Numbered from the stretch's first letter, positions 1-5,780 are shown. The stretch is 6,507 nt of DNA from Marinobacterium sp. xm-d-530 (GCA_949499045.1 CATEEE010000187.1:1-6507), one strand, 5' to 3'. Notes: generated by a model not told the origin, from the sequence alone. Program-made: numbers and translations.

Positions 1-17
1 GTAAGTTAGAAACTTAC
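1..17 (-). other. Short inverted repeat at the permease stop codon
   Basis: GTAAGTT and AACTTAC form a perfect 7-bp stem with a 3-nt loop, and the permease TAA stop (14-16) lies within one arm. It could be the stem of a transcription terminator for the permease. However, it is AT-rich, and any downstream T-tract would lie outside the window, so it is recorded only as an inverted repeat. Confidence 0.35.
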
Positions 18-1369
18 TCCTCTTCCTTCTTAGGATGCGGCATAAACAGGTTGAGCACGATGGCGCAGACTGCTGCTGGCAGTAGACCTGTTGTTAGAAG
101 TGCTTTAACTGTGCCGTCTAGGTGTTGTAGCGCTTCTGGAACTTGCATTAGACCCAAGCCTAGCGAGAGTGATACAGCGAAGATCACCATGTTACGGCTG
201 TTCCAATCCACATCTGCCAACATCTTCATACCTGAAGAGGCCACCATACCGAACATCACGATAACACCACCGCCCAATACTTCGATGGGCACTGTAGAGA
301 TGATCGCACCCACTTTAGGGATTAGACCACAGACAATCAGGAAGATCGCACCGATGGTTGCTACGTGACGGCTCATCATGCGCGTCATTGCAATTAGACC
401 GACGTTTTGCGAGAACGATGTATTAGGTAGTGCACCCGCAAGAGCTGAAAGCGCGGTACCAAAACCGTCTGCGTAAGTTGCACCTTTGATCTCTTTGTCA
501 GTTGCTTCACGATCCGCACCACCTTTAGTGATACCTGATACGTCGCCCACTGTCTCAATGGCTGAGATGAAAGACATGAGTGCGATACCGATGATTGCAC
601 CTGCACCAAATTCGATGCCGAATGGGAACAGCTGCGGTAGCGCAAAGCTTGCAGCACGACCGACATTACCGAAGCTAACCATGCCCATAAAGTAGGCCAG
701 AACGTAACCCGCAATCAGGCCGATTAAGATAGCCGCTGAACTGATCATGCCTTTGCCGTAGAACTTAAGGCCTAGCGTCACAACTACTACAGTACCGGCA
801 ACTGTCCAGTTTTCTAACGAACCAAACTCAGGCTTACCGATTGCAGGTACACCACCTGCAGCGTACTGAATACCCACTTTTAGAAGTGAAAGACCAATCA
901 TCAAGACGATTAAACCGGTTACCAATGGAGGTAGAGCAAAACGAAGACGACCAATAAATGGAGCTAGCGCTGCTTGGAATAGACCACCGACTAGAACACC
1001 ACCAGTCACCATGGCCATCGCTTCCACACCCTTACCTGCTACCAATGGGATAAGAATAGGAATGAATGCAAAACTAGTACCCTGTACGATTGGTAGACGA
1101 GCACCTACAGGGCCTGCACCAATAGTCTGAAGCAGTGTCGTTACACCCGCTAGGAGCATACACATCTGCATCATATAGATCATATTGGGGAAGTCAGGTG
1201 AATTTGAACCAAAACCAAATCCAGCTGCGCCCGCAACGATGATCGCTGGGGTGACGTTTGCGATGAACATCGCCAACACGTGTTGAATGCCTAGCGGGAT
1301 TGCTAGATGCATGGGTGGGGTGTAGTTCGGGTCGCGCATCTGCGCTGCCGAAATCTTTTCATTGCTCAT
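14..1369 (-). CDS. NCS2 (NAT-family) purine permease, probably urate/xanthine
   Basis: This is an inner-membrane nucleobase symporter of the NCS2/NAT family, 451 aa and largely hydrophobic along its length, as expected for a roughly 14-helix carrier. The family-diagnostic Gln-His pair is at residues 29-30 in the first membrane segment. The conserved acidic residue of the eighth segment is Glu272 in ISAIETVGD. The NAT signature is QNVGLIAMTR at 321-330. From family knowledge, a signature starting with Gln fits xanthine/urate carriers better than uracil carriers, which start with Glu. The closing Thr-Arg resembles fungal urate-xanthine permeases, so urate is an inference from motif and context. 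The start at 1369 is preferred because GGAGG lies 5 nt upstream; an in-frame ATG at 1393 would add 8 residues but lacks a comparable site. The gene follows the GntR regulator on the same strand after a 164-bp gap that holds its own sigma-54-type promoter. Xanthine or uracil specificity cannot be excluded. Confidence 0.93.
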   Translation of the reverse strand: MSNEKISAAQMRDPNYTPPMHLAIPLGIQHVLAMFIANVTPAIIVAGAAGFGFGSNSPDFPNMIYMMQMCMLLAGVTTLLQTIGAGPVGARLPIVQGTSFAFIPILIPLVAGKGVEAMAMVTGGVLVGGLFQAALAPFIGRLRFALPPLVTGLIVLMIGLSLLKVGIQYAAGGVPAIGKPEFGSLENWTVAGTVVVVTLGLKFYGKGMISSAAILIGLIAGYVLAYFMGMVSFGNVGRAASFALPQLFPFGIEFGAGAIIGIALMSFISAIETVGDVSGITKGGADREATDKEIKGATYADGFGTALSALAGALPNTSFSQNVGLIAMTRMMSRHVATIGAIFLIVCGLIPKVGAIISTVPIEVLGGGVIVMFGMVASSGMKMLADVDWNSRNMVIFAVSLSLGLGLMQVPEALQHLDGTVKALLTTGLLPAAVCAIVLNLFMPHPKKEEE

Positions 1370-1374
1370 TATTG

Positions 1375-1379
1375 CCTCC
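1375..1379 (-). promoter_or_regulatory. Ribosome binding site deciding the permease start
   Basis: On the minus strand GGAGG is followed by a 5-nt spacer and ATG at 1369. This strong site lies inside the coding extension that would be implied by the in-frame ATG at 1393, and argues that translation starts at 1369. Confidence 0.75.
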
Positions 1380-1414
1380 AAACAACTGCTCAATGCAGCC
1401 TTCTTATTTTTGTT

Positions 1415-1430
1415 AGCACGCGAAGTGCCA
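1415..1430 (-). promoter_or_regulatory. Predicted sigma-54 (-24/-12) promoter of the permease
   Basis: The minus strand reads TGGCAC, 5 nt, GTGCT, against the sigma-54 consensus TGGCAC-N5-TTGCW. Only the first T of the -12 block differs. The invariant GG (1429-1428) and GC (1417-1416) are separated by exactly 10 nt, as RpoN promoters require. The predicted transcription start is near 1404, giving a leader of about 35 nt to the ATG at 1369. Upstream IHF-like and NtrC-like sites in the expected order support the call. This is a prediction from consensus matching only. Confidence 0.72.
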
Positions 1431-1437
1431 GCTTTGC

Positions 1438-1450
1438 CAACCTATTGATT
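1438..1450 (-). promoter_or_regulatory. Predicted IHF binding site
   Basis: The minus strand AATCAATAGGTTG matches the IHF consensus WATCAANNNNTTR at every defined position. It is centred about 40 bp upstream of the predicted sigma-54 start and is flanked by an AT-rich stretch. It lies between the -24 element and the NtrC-like sites, where IHF commonly bends DNA to bring the activator onto sigma-54 RNA polymerase. IHF consensus sites occur by chance in AT-rich DNA; position and co-occurrence give the weight here. Confidence 0.6.
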
Positions 1451-1452
1451 TA

Positions 1453-1467
1453 AATGAATAATTCATT
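1453..1467. repeat. 15-bp palindrome in the permease promoter region
   Basis: AATGAAT and ATTCATT form a perfect dyad around a central A, directly upstream of the IHF-like site. It may be part of the AT-rich flank that helps IHF binding, or an operator for a regulator I cannot name. No second copy was noticed in the window. Confidence 0.4.
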
Positions 1468-1494
1468 AACCACTAGGTCAGAAACTTAAGCCGT

Positions 1495-1511
1495 TGCACT
1501 TTTAGTGTGCA
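1495..1511 (-). promoter_or_regulatory. Predicted NtrC enhancer site (strong)
   Basis: TGCACTTTTAGTGTGCA has the NtrC architecture TGCAC-N7-GTGCA over 17 bp, with both outer half-sites intact (consensus TGCACCATTTTGGTGCA). Its centre is about 99 bp upstream of the predicted sigma-54 transcription start of the permease, a usual enhancer distance. The dyad could also fold as a weak hairpin, but there is no T-tract on either side that would make it a terminator. Confidence 0.62.
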
Positions 1512-1526
1512 CCAAATTTAACCTGA

Positions 1527-1543
1527 CGCACCATTATGCGCCA
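1527..1543 (-). promoter_or_regulatory. Possible second, weaker NtrC site
   Basis: CGCACCATTATGCGCCA matches the NtrC consensus at 12 of 17 positions. It has a complete GCACCATT half and a degenerate distal half. Its centre is 32 bp, three helical turns, from the stronger site, the same separation as the paired sites at E. coli glnAp2. It overlaps the stop codon of the GntR gene, which constrains its sequence independently, so this call is tentative. Confidence 0.35.
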
Positions 1544-2256
1544 GCTTTATCCACTCGGCGCCCAAACACCTTCGCTAAATTACGATTACCCGCTGACTCA
1601 TCAAGAGCCAAACGATCTTCAATATGATCCAAATGCTCACCCATTAAACGCTTCGCTAGGGCGGCATCCCCCAACTTAAGTGCATCAAGCAATCGACTGT
1701 GCTCATCTATGGCACAACGACTCCCTTCTTTAGATTGATACAGGGCAATGATCAACGAGGTTTGTGGCACGAGTGAATGTAGAAAACCCTCCAAGGGTTT
1801 ATTACCAGAGAGGCGTGCTAACTGCAGATGAAACTCACCTGACAGACGAATGGCTGTCCCCTTATCAGCAGCTGCACTGCTTTTATGCTCTTGCTCGATC
1901 AACTCATAGAGTTTCTTAAATTCGCTTTTGATTGAAGAGGCGCGTTCTGCCACTTTTTCAACAATGGCTAACTCCATCAATCGACGAGCATCGAGGATCT
2001 GACGTGCATCAGAGACATCAGGCTCAGCAACAAAGGCTCCGCGATTTGGCTCAAAAACTGCTACGCGCTCATGCGCTAATCGACTAAGGGTGCGTCGTAT
2101 GATCGTTCTAGAGACACCAAAGATCTCACCCAAAGACTCCTCTTTTAGACGAGTACCGGGCCAGAGTCTTTGCTCAAGTATGGCGTCAAAGATCTCCTCA
2201 TAGATGTGCTGATCTTGAGTCTTGGATTTTTGACGTGTGGATTTAGGTTCAACCAC
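1534..2256 (-). CDS. GntR-family (FadR/FCD) transcriptional regulator of the purine cluster
   Basis: This is a 240-aa cytoplasmic DNA-binding regulator. Residues about 15-78 form the GntR winged helix: the recognition region is around GEIFGVSRTIIRRTLSRLAHE (43-63) and the wing is NRGAFVAEP (71-79). Residues about 86-215 form an all-helical FCD effector domain. Likely metal-ligand positions are Asp89, His143, His186 and His208, which suggests a metal-assisted carboxylate effector, as known for FCD proteins. Translation starts at GTG, with AAGAG 8 nt upstream. No in-frame ATG occurs before residue 94, which is past the DNA-binding domain. The gene starts 15 nt after the hiuH stop, so the two are very probably cotranscribed and autoregulated. 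GTATAC-centred dyads in the divergent hiuH/puuE region are the candidate operators. The effector is probably a pathway intermediate, but its identity and the sign of regulation are not visible. Confidence 0.92.
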   Translation of the reverse strand: MVEPKSTRQKSKTQDQHIYEEIFDAILEQRLWPGTRLKEESLGEIFGVSRTIIRRTLSRLAHERVAVFEPNRGAFVAEPDVSDARQILDARRLMELAIVEKVAERASSIKSEFKKLYELIEQEHKSSAAADKGTAIRLSGEFHLQLARLSGNKPLEGFLHSLVPQTSLIIALYQSKEGSRCAIDEHSRLLDALKLGDAALAKRLMGEHLDHIEDRLALDESAGNRNLAKVFGRRVDKAGA

Positions 2257-2271
2257 AGAAGGAACTCTTAT

Positions 2272-2628
2272 TTAGCTACCGCGGTAAGTGGAATAGCTGT
2301 AGGGTGAAATTAAAAGGGGTACATGGTAGTGCGCTTCTTCATCCGCTATACCAAAACGAATAACCACCTCATCTAAAAACGCAGGATCGGCCAGCTCAGT
2401 ACCACGGCGTATAAAGTAGTCACCCGCCATAAAGTGGAGTTCATACACCCCTTTAATGCACTCACCTTTAGGGAGAATCGGTGAATCAACACGACCATCA
2501 TCATTTGTGACCGCAGACACCACTTTGGTTAGCTGACCCTCTTCAACCTTAAAAAGCGTCAACTCAATCCCTTCTCCCGGACAACCATTTGCAGTGTCTA
2601 GAACATGTGTTGTTAGATAACCGTTCAT
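2272..2628 (-). CDS. uraH: 5-hydroxyisourate hydrolase (transthyretin-like)
   Basis: It hydrolyses 5-hydroxyisourate, the unstable product of urate oxidation, to OHCU (2-oxo-4-hydroxy-4-carboxy-5-ureidoimidazoline). The 118-aa length is usual for the cytoplasmic enzyme, and no signal peptide is present. The family hallmarks are the N-terminal LTTHVLDT with catalytic His8, Arg46 in GRVDSP, HYHVPLLISP with His102, and the exact C-terminal tetrapeptide Tyr-Arg-Gly-Ser, which distinguishes the enzyme from true transthyretins. ATG at 2628 is preceded by GAGGG with a 6-nt spacer. It is the first gene of the minus-strand unit, divergent from puuE and 15 nt upstream of the GntR gene. Its partners, urate hydroxylase and UraD, are in the opposite operon, so the shared intergenic region probably coordinates both arms. 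The symbol hiuH is also used. Confidence 0.95.
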   Translation of the reverse strand: MNGYLTTHVLDTANGCPGEGIELTLFKVEEGQLTKVVSAVTNDDGRVDSPILPKGECIKGVYELHFMAGDYFIRRGTELADPAFLDEVVIRFGIADEEAHYHVPLLISPYSYSTYRGS

Positions 2629-2655
2629 TGGAATCCCTCAATATTAATTAATTAT

Positions 2656-2661
2656 GTATAC
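2656..2661. promoter_or_regulatory. Candidate GntR operator half-cluster, site A
   Basis: A GTATAC core sits in the context TGTATACC, so one flank departs from the perfect dyad. It is centred 12 bp from site B and lies at about the predicted transcription start of uraH. FadR-subfamily regulators often bind TTGTATACAA-like palindromes, and the adjacent FCD regulator is the obvious candidate. Confidence 0.45.
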
Positions 2662-2665
2662 CGTT

Positions 2666-2675
2666 TTGTATACAC
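2666..2675. promoter_or_regulatory. Candidate GntR operator, site B
   Basis: TTGTATACAC contains the perfect 8-bp dyad TGTATACA and differs from TTGTATACAA only at its last base. It overlaps the predicted -10 of the uraH promoter on the minus strand. A bound regulator here would be expected to block uraH-gntR transcription. Confidence 0.6.
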
Positions 2676-2696
2676 AAAATCTAACTAATATAGCAA
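2667..2696 (-). promoter_or_regulatory. Possible sigma-70 promoter of uraH-gntR
   Basis: On the minus strand TTGCTA (2696-2691) and TATACA (2672-2667) are separated by 18 bp. Transcription would start near 2660, leaving a leader of about 32 nt. The -10 coincides with candidate operator B. The match is ordinary and the region is AT-rich, so an alternative placement is possible. Confidence 0.35.
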
Positions 2697-2767
2697 TAAT
2701 CGACTAAAGTCTATCGAAAATCAGTCTCTAATTGCATGATTGCTTCCTGTTTAATGCCTTTACGCTA

Positions 2768-2795
2768 TTTACCTTACTGATGAATTGTATACAAT
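2768..2795 (+). promoter_or_regulatory. Possible sigma-70 promoter of the puuE operon
   Basis: TTTACC (2768-2773) and TACAAT (2790-2795) are separated by 16 bp, with a start expected near 2802. The -10 hexamer lies in the right arm of the perfect palindrome ATTGTATACAAT, which fits repression by operator occupancy. The -35 is weak. Confidence 0.4.
2784..2795. promoter_or_regulatory. Candidate GntR operator, site C (perfect palindrome)
   Basis: ATTGTATACAAT is a perfect 12-bp palindrome, the strongest of three GTATAC-centred sites in this intergenic region. It ends 27 nt before the puuE start codon and overlaps the predicted -10. Together with sites A and B about 119-131 bp away, it could let one regulator control both divergent units. 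Confidence 0.65.
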
Positions 2796-2822
2796 CTATT
2801 AATCAATTTTGGAGTATTAGGT

Positions 2823-3731
2823 ATGAATGACTACCCTCGCGATCTAGTAGGTTATGGAAAGAACCCACCTCACGCTGCCTGGCCAAATGATTCAAGAATC
2901 GCACTCTCTTTTGTACTCAATTATGAAGAGGGAGGGGAGCGCTGTATTTTGCATGGTGACTCCGAATCAGAAGCCTTTCTCTCGGAGATGCCTTCTGCTG
3001 TAGCTTTTCCAGGCCAACGTCATATGAGCATGGAATCGATCTATGAGTACGGCAGTCGTGCTGGTGTATGGCGTTTGTTAGATACTTTCCAAAAACGAAA
3101 TATTCCTCTGACCATCTTCGGTGTTGCAACCGCACTAGAACGCCACCCTGATGTGACCAAAGCTTTTGTTGATGCCGGCTATGAAATCTGTTCACACGCG
3201 CTTAAATGGATTACCTACCAAGAGATGCCAATGGAACAAGAGCGTCAAGAGATGCATGAGGCCATTGAGATCATTGAACGAGTCACCGGACAACGCCCTT
3301 TGGGTTGGTATACCGGTCGAGATAGCCCCAATACTCGTCAGTTAGTCATGGAAGAAGGTGGATTCTTATACGACTCAGACTCCTACGCTGATGACCTGCC
3401 CTACTGGGTAGATGGACCCAATGGCAAACACCTCGTTGTTCCCTATACACTGGATACCAATGATATGCGCTTTGCGCAGGTACAGGGTTTCAATACCGGT
3501 GAGCATTTTTTCCAATATTTGAAAGACGCCTTCGATGTCCTCTACGCAGAGGGTGAAACATCACCTAAAATGTTGTCTATCGGCATGCACTGTCGCCTTT
3601 TAGGTCGCCCTGGACGCATTGCTGCCCTGCAGCGTTTTTTAGAATATGTTCAAAGTCATGAAAAAGTCTGGTACGCACGTCGCATCGATATTGCACGCCA
3701 CTGGCACGAACACCACAAACCTGAGGTTTAA
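2823..3731 (+). CDS. puuE: Allantoinase PuuE (polysaccharide-deacetylase fold)
   Basis: It hydrolyses allantoin to allantoate in the cytoplasm. At 302 aa the protein is close to the usual PuuE length and is unrelated to the amidohydrolase-type allantoinase AllB. The N-terminal block DYPRDLVGYGKNPPHAAWPN (3-22) and the barrel start IALSFVLNYEEGGE (26-39) are PuuE hallmarks. Further motifs are SHALKW (124-129, the NodB-type histidine region), GWYTGRDSPN (161-170), YDSDSYADDLPYW (183-195) and the late GMHCRLLGRPGR (254-265) with His256. No signal peptide is present, which argues against a secreted chitin or peptidoglycan deacetylase. ATG at 2823 follows GGAG with an 8-nt spacer. It is the first gene of the plus-strand operon; its stop overlaps or abuts the uraD start. 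Expression is probably governed by operator C. Confidence 0.95.
   Translation: MNDYPRDLVGYGKNPPHAAWPNDSRIALSFVLNYEEGGERCILHGDSESEAFLSEMPSAVAFPGQRHMSMESIYEYGSRAGVWRLLDTFQKRNIPLTIFGVATALERHPDVTKAFVDAGYEICSHALKWITYQEMPMEQERQEMHEAIEIIERVTGQRPLGWYTGRDSPNTRQLVMEEGGFLYDSDSYADDLPYWVDGPNGKHLVVPYTLDTNDMRFAQVQGFNTGEHFFQYLKDAFDVLYAEGETSPKMLSIGMHCRLLGRPGRIAALQRFLEYVQSHEKVWYARRIDIARHWHEHHKPEV
3723..3726 (+). promoter_or_regulatory. Ribosome binding site deciding the uraD start
   Basis: GAGG near the end of puuE lies 4 nt before ATG at 3731 and 7 nt before the adjacent ATG at 3734. The 7-nt spacing is closer to optimal and favours 3734. Using 3731 would overlap the puuE TAA stop by one base and add one Met. 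Confidence 0.55.
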
Positions 3732-3733
3732 TG

Positions 3734-4252
3734 ATGAGTGCAACCTTTGCATTTGGCTCCCCTAGCGAGCTGACAAAACAAGAATTTATGGCCAAGTTTG
3801 GTGGCATTTATGAGCACTCTGCTTGGATTGCCGAGCAAGCGTATGATCAGGGGATTACATCAGAGCACGACATCATTAGCGCCCTTCACGATTTAATGGC
3901 TGATTGCTTCCTGAAAGCCAGCCATAAAGAACAGCTTGGCGTCATCCTTGCCCACCCTGATTTAGCCGGAAAAGCGGCTCGAGCTGGTGATCTAACCGCC
4001 GAATCAACTTCCGAACAAGCCAGTGCTGGGATAGATACACTAACGGAAGTGGAGTTTGCTCGCTTCACGGAGCTCAATGACGCCTACAAATTCAAATTCC
4101 AGTTTCCATTTATCATGGCCGTTAAAGGCAGCAACAAACACGCTATCCTCTCCGGATTTGAGGAACGCATCCACAATACGCCAGAGCAAGAATTTGCTCG
4201 TGCGTTAGCCGAAATTAATAAAATTGCCGCATTCCGTCTTGCCGATTTGTGA
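3734..4252 (+). CDS. uraD: OHCU decarboxylase
   Basis: It decarboxylates OHCU stereospecifically to S-allantoin, following the 5-hydroxyisourate hydrolase. At 172 aa it has the typical stand-alone length. The signature AHPDLAGKAA (73-82) contains the catalytic His74. TSEQASAGID (92-101) carries the Ser93-Glu94-Gln95 active-site segment. LNDAYKFKFQFPFIMAVKG (114-132) is the conserved FPF region, and Arg168 near the C terminus fits the conserved late Arg. The preferred start is ATG 3734; ATG 3731, one codon earlier, overlaps the puuE stop and would give 173 aa. Either way translation is likely coupled to puuE. The alc start follows 10 nt after the stop. Unlike in some bacteria, the protein is not fused to the hydrolase or to another domain. 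Confidence 0.95.
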   Translation: MSATFAFGSPSELTKQEFMAKFGGIYEHSAWIAEQAYDQGITSEHDIISALHDLMADCFLKASHKEQLGVILAHPDLAGKAARAGDLTAESTSEQASAGIDTLTEVEFARFTELNDAYKFKFQFPFIMAVKGSNKHAILSGFEERIHNTPEQEFARALAEINKIAAFRLADL

Positions 4253-4262
4253 GGTTATATAG

Positions 4263-5249
4263 ATGAACGAACAGAAACTGAAACGCTTGGTTAACCTTGC
4301 AGATGCTCGATTAGGAGCCAAAGCGACCTTTGTAACCGATGACTGGTTTGCCGAAGTAAATCGCATGCTCAACCCTGAACCACCCGTCTGGAAAGAGGGT
4401 GTTTACGATGACGCTGGTAAGTGGATGGATGGCTGGGAGTCTCGCCGCAAGCGTTTTGAAGGCTATGACTACGCCATCATTCGTCTTGGCGCACCAGGTG
4501 TGATTCAAGCTCTAGAGATTAATACCAACTTCTTCACCGGTAACTTCCCTCCCTCAGCGTCTGTCGATGTCTGTTACTCGCCAGAGCAAGATCCAGATGA
4601 GAACACCAAATGGTATACCCTACTTCCGTCTGTAGATCTTCAGGGCGACAGCGAACACCTATTTGAAGTAAACAATGACCAGCCTTGGTCGCACGTTCGC
4701 CTAAACATCTACCCAGACGGAGGCATTGCGCGTTTTCGCGTGTACGGCCGTCCATTTATCGACTGGGACTCAGTCGACGGTTCACAGAGCATCGATCTCG
4801 TATCAGCTCTGAATGGTGGTTGTGCTCTATCGTGCAGTGACGAGCACTTCGGTAAAATGGGCAACCTAACCAATCCTGGTCGCGGCGTTAATATGGGTGA
4901 TGGCTGGGAAACGGCACGTCGTCGTTCACCTGGTTACGACTGGGTCATTCTGGCGCTAGGTAGCCCTGGTATTGCTGAAGAGATTGAGATCGATACCGCT
5001 CACTTTAAAGGCAATTTCCCAGACAGCTGTGATATTCAAGCCGCTTATGTACGTGGTGGATCGCCTGAGCAGATAGCCACTCAAAGCCTCTTCTGGAAAA
5101 CACTACTACCCAACCAGAAACTAAGTGCCGACTCGATTCAGAAGTTCTCTGTCGATCCTGAGTTTGGACCCATTACACACGTTAAGCTAAACATTCATCC
5201 AGATGGTGGTATATCACGCTTAAGAGTCTTTGGAAAACCAACTGTTTAA
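4263..5249 (+). CDS. alc: Allantoicase (allantoate amidinohydrolase)
   Basis: It cleaves allantoate to ureidoglycolate and one urea in the cytoplasm. The 328-aa protein shows the two tandem allantoicase domains of the family. Domain one (about 8-165) has DGWESRRKR at 56-64, LGAPGV at 75-80, NTNFFTGNFP at 87-96 and YPDGGIARFRVYGRP at 150-164. Domain two (about 178-328) repeats these as DGWETARRR at 213-221, LGSPGI at 232-237, DTAHFKGNFP at 244-253 and HPDGGISRLRVFGKP at 312-326. The length agrees with bacterial allantoicases. ATG at 4263 follows GAGG, which overlaps the uraD stop, with an 8-nt spacer. Choosing this enzyme rather than allantoate amidohydrolase means the pathway releases urea, not ammonia, at this step. 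Confidence 0.96.
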   Translation: MNEQKLKRLVNLADARLGAKATFVTDDWFAEVNRMLNPEPPVWKEGVYDDAGKWMDGWESRRKRFEGYDYAIIRLGAPGVIQALEINTNFFTGNFPPSASVDVCYSPEQDPDENTKWYTLLPSVDLQGDSEHLFEVNNDQPWSHVRLNIYPDGGIARFRVYGRPFIDWDSVDGSQSIDLVSALNGGCALSCSDEHFGKMGNLTNPGRGVNMGDGWETARRRSPGYDWVILALGSPGIAEEIEIDTAHFKGNFPDSCDIQAAYVRGGSPEQIATQSLFWKTLLPNQKLSADSIQKFSVDPEFGPITHVKLNIHPDGGISRLRVFGKPTV

Positions 5250-5261
5250 GAGGGCTTTACG

Positions 5262-5780
5262 ATGAAATCTCTGACAATAGAACCCTTAACTAAAGAAGCT
5301 TTTGAACCCTTTGGCCAAGTGATCGAGACGGAAGGTTCCGAGCACTTCCCGATTAACAACGGCTCAACGCAGCGATTTCATCAGTTGGCAACGGTCGAAC
5401 TGAATCGCCTAGAGGATCAAGCCATTATCAGCATTTTCAGAGCGGATACGTTAAGTTACCCGCTCAAAATTAATATGCTAGAGCGTCACCCTCAAGGTAG
5501 CCAGGCATTTATTCCTATGGAACGCCAACGTTTTCTTATCGTCGTCGCGCCTCCTGCCGATCAACCTAACCCCAATGAGATTCGTGCTTTTATAAGCAAC
5601 GGTCGTCAGGGCTTGAACTATGGAAAAGGGGTTTGGCACCACCCTATCCTAGCGCTGGAGAACGGCAGTGATTTTCTGATCGTTGATCGTAAAGGTGAAG
5701 GTAATAACTGCGACGAACACTTTTTTGCTGAAGAAGAGATCGCTCTTCTAGATGCAGACATTAACCACTTAACCGCGTAG
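5262..5780 (+). CDS. allA: Ureidoglycolate lyase
   Basis: It splits ureidoglycolate into glyoxylate and urea, the last step from urate encoded here. The 172-aa protein is the normal size for the cupin-like AllA family. Visible family blocks are EPLTKEAFEPFGQVIE (7-22), NNGSTQRFH (32-40), LERHPQGSQAFIPM (73-86), FLIVVAPP (91-98), GKGVWHHPILAL (121-132) and DFLIVDRKGEGNNCDE (137-152). These include the paired histidines and Glu/Asp residues expected at the active site. ATG at 5262 is preceded by GAGGG with a 7-nt spacer, 12 nt after the alc stop. Glyoxylate would enter central metabolism. Using the urea requires a urease or urea amidolyase encoded outside the window. Confidence 0.95.
   Translation: MKSLTIEPLTKEAFEPFGQVIETEGSEHFPINNGSTQRFHQLATVELNRLEDQAIISIFRADTLSYPLKINMLERHPQGSQAFIPMERQRFLIVVAPPADQPNPNEIRAFISNGRQGLNYGKGVWHHPILALENGSDFLIVDRKGEGNNCDEHFFAEEEIALLDADINHLTA

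Noticed and set aside
1370..1393. In-frame upstream ATG at 1393 giving a 459-aa permease
   Set aside because: The strong GGAGG that serves the ATG at 1369 would lie inside this extension, and the extra 8 residues do not resemble the start of NCS2 proteins.
1495..1511. Hairpin read as a terminator of the uraH-gntR transcript
   Set aside because: The stem is only 5 bp with a 7-nt loop and no T-tract follows on the minus strand; the spacing fits an NtrC dyad better.
2272..2628. Transthyretin-like protein of unknown role
   Set aside because: The catalytic His8, Arg46 and His102 positions and the terminal Tyr-Arg-Gly-Ser identify the hydrolase.
2733..2748. Minus-strand GG-N10-GC resembling a sigma-54 promoter upstream of uraH
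   Set aside because: Only the core dinucleotides and a few further bases match (AGGAAG against TGGCAC), and no NtrC-like or IHF-like sites accompany it.
3308..3313. GTATAC inside puuE as another GntR operator (also 4613-4618 in alc)
   Set aside because: Both lie in coding sequence for Trp-Tyr-Thr in the context GGTATACC, lacking the TT/AA flanks of the intergenic sites, so codon choice explains them.
2823..3731. Chitin or peptidoglycan deacetylase, from the polysaccharide-deacetylase fold
   Set aside because: There is no signal peptide, the PuuE-specific blocks are present, and the genes on both sides are urate-pathway genes.
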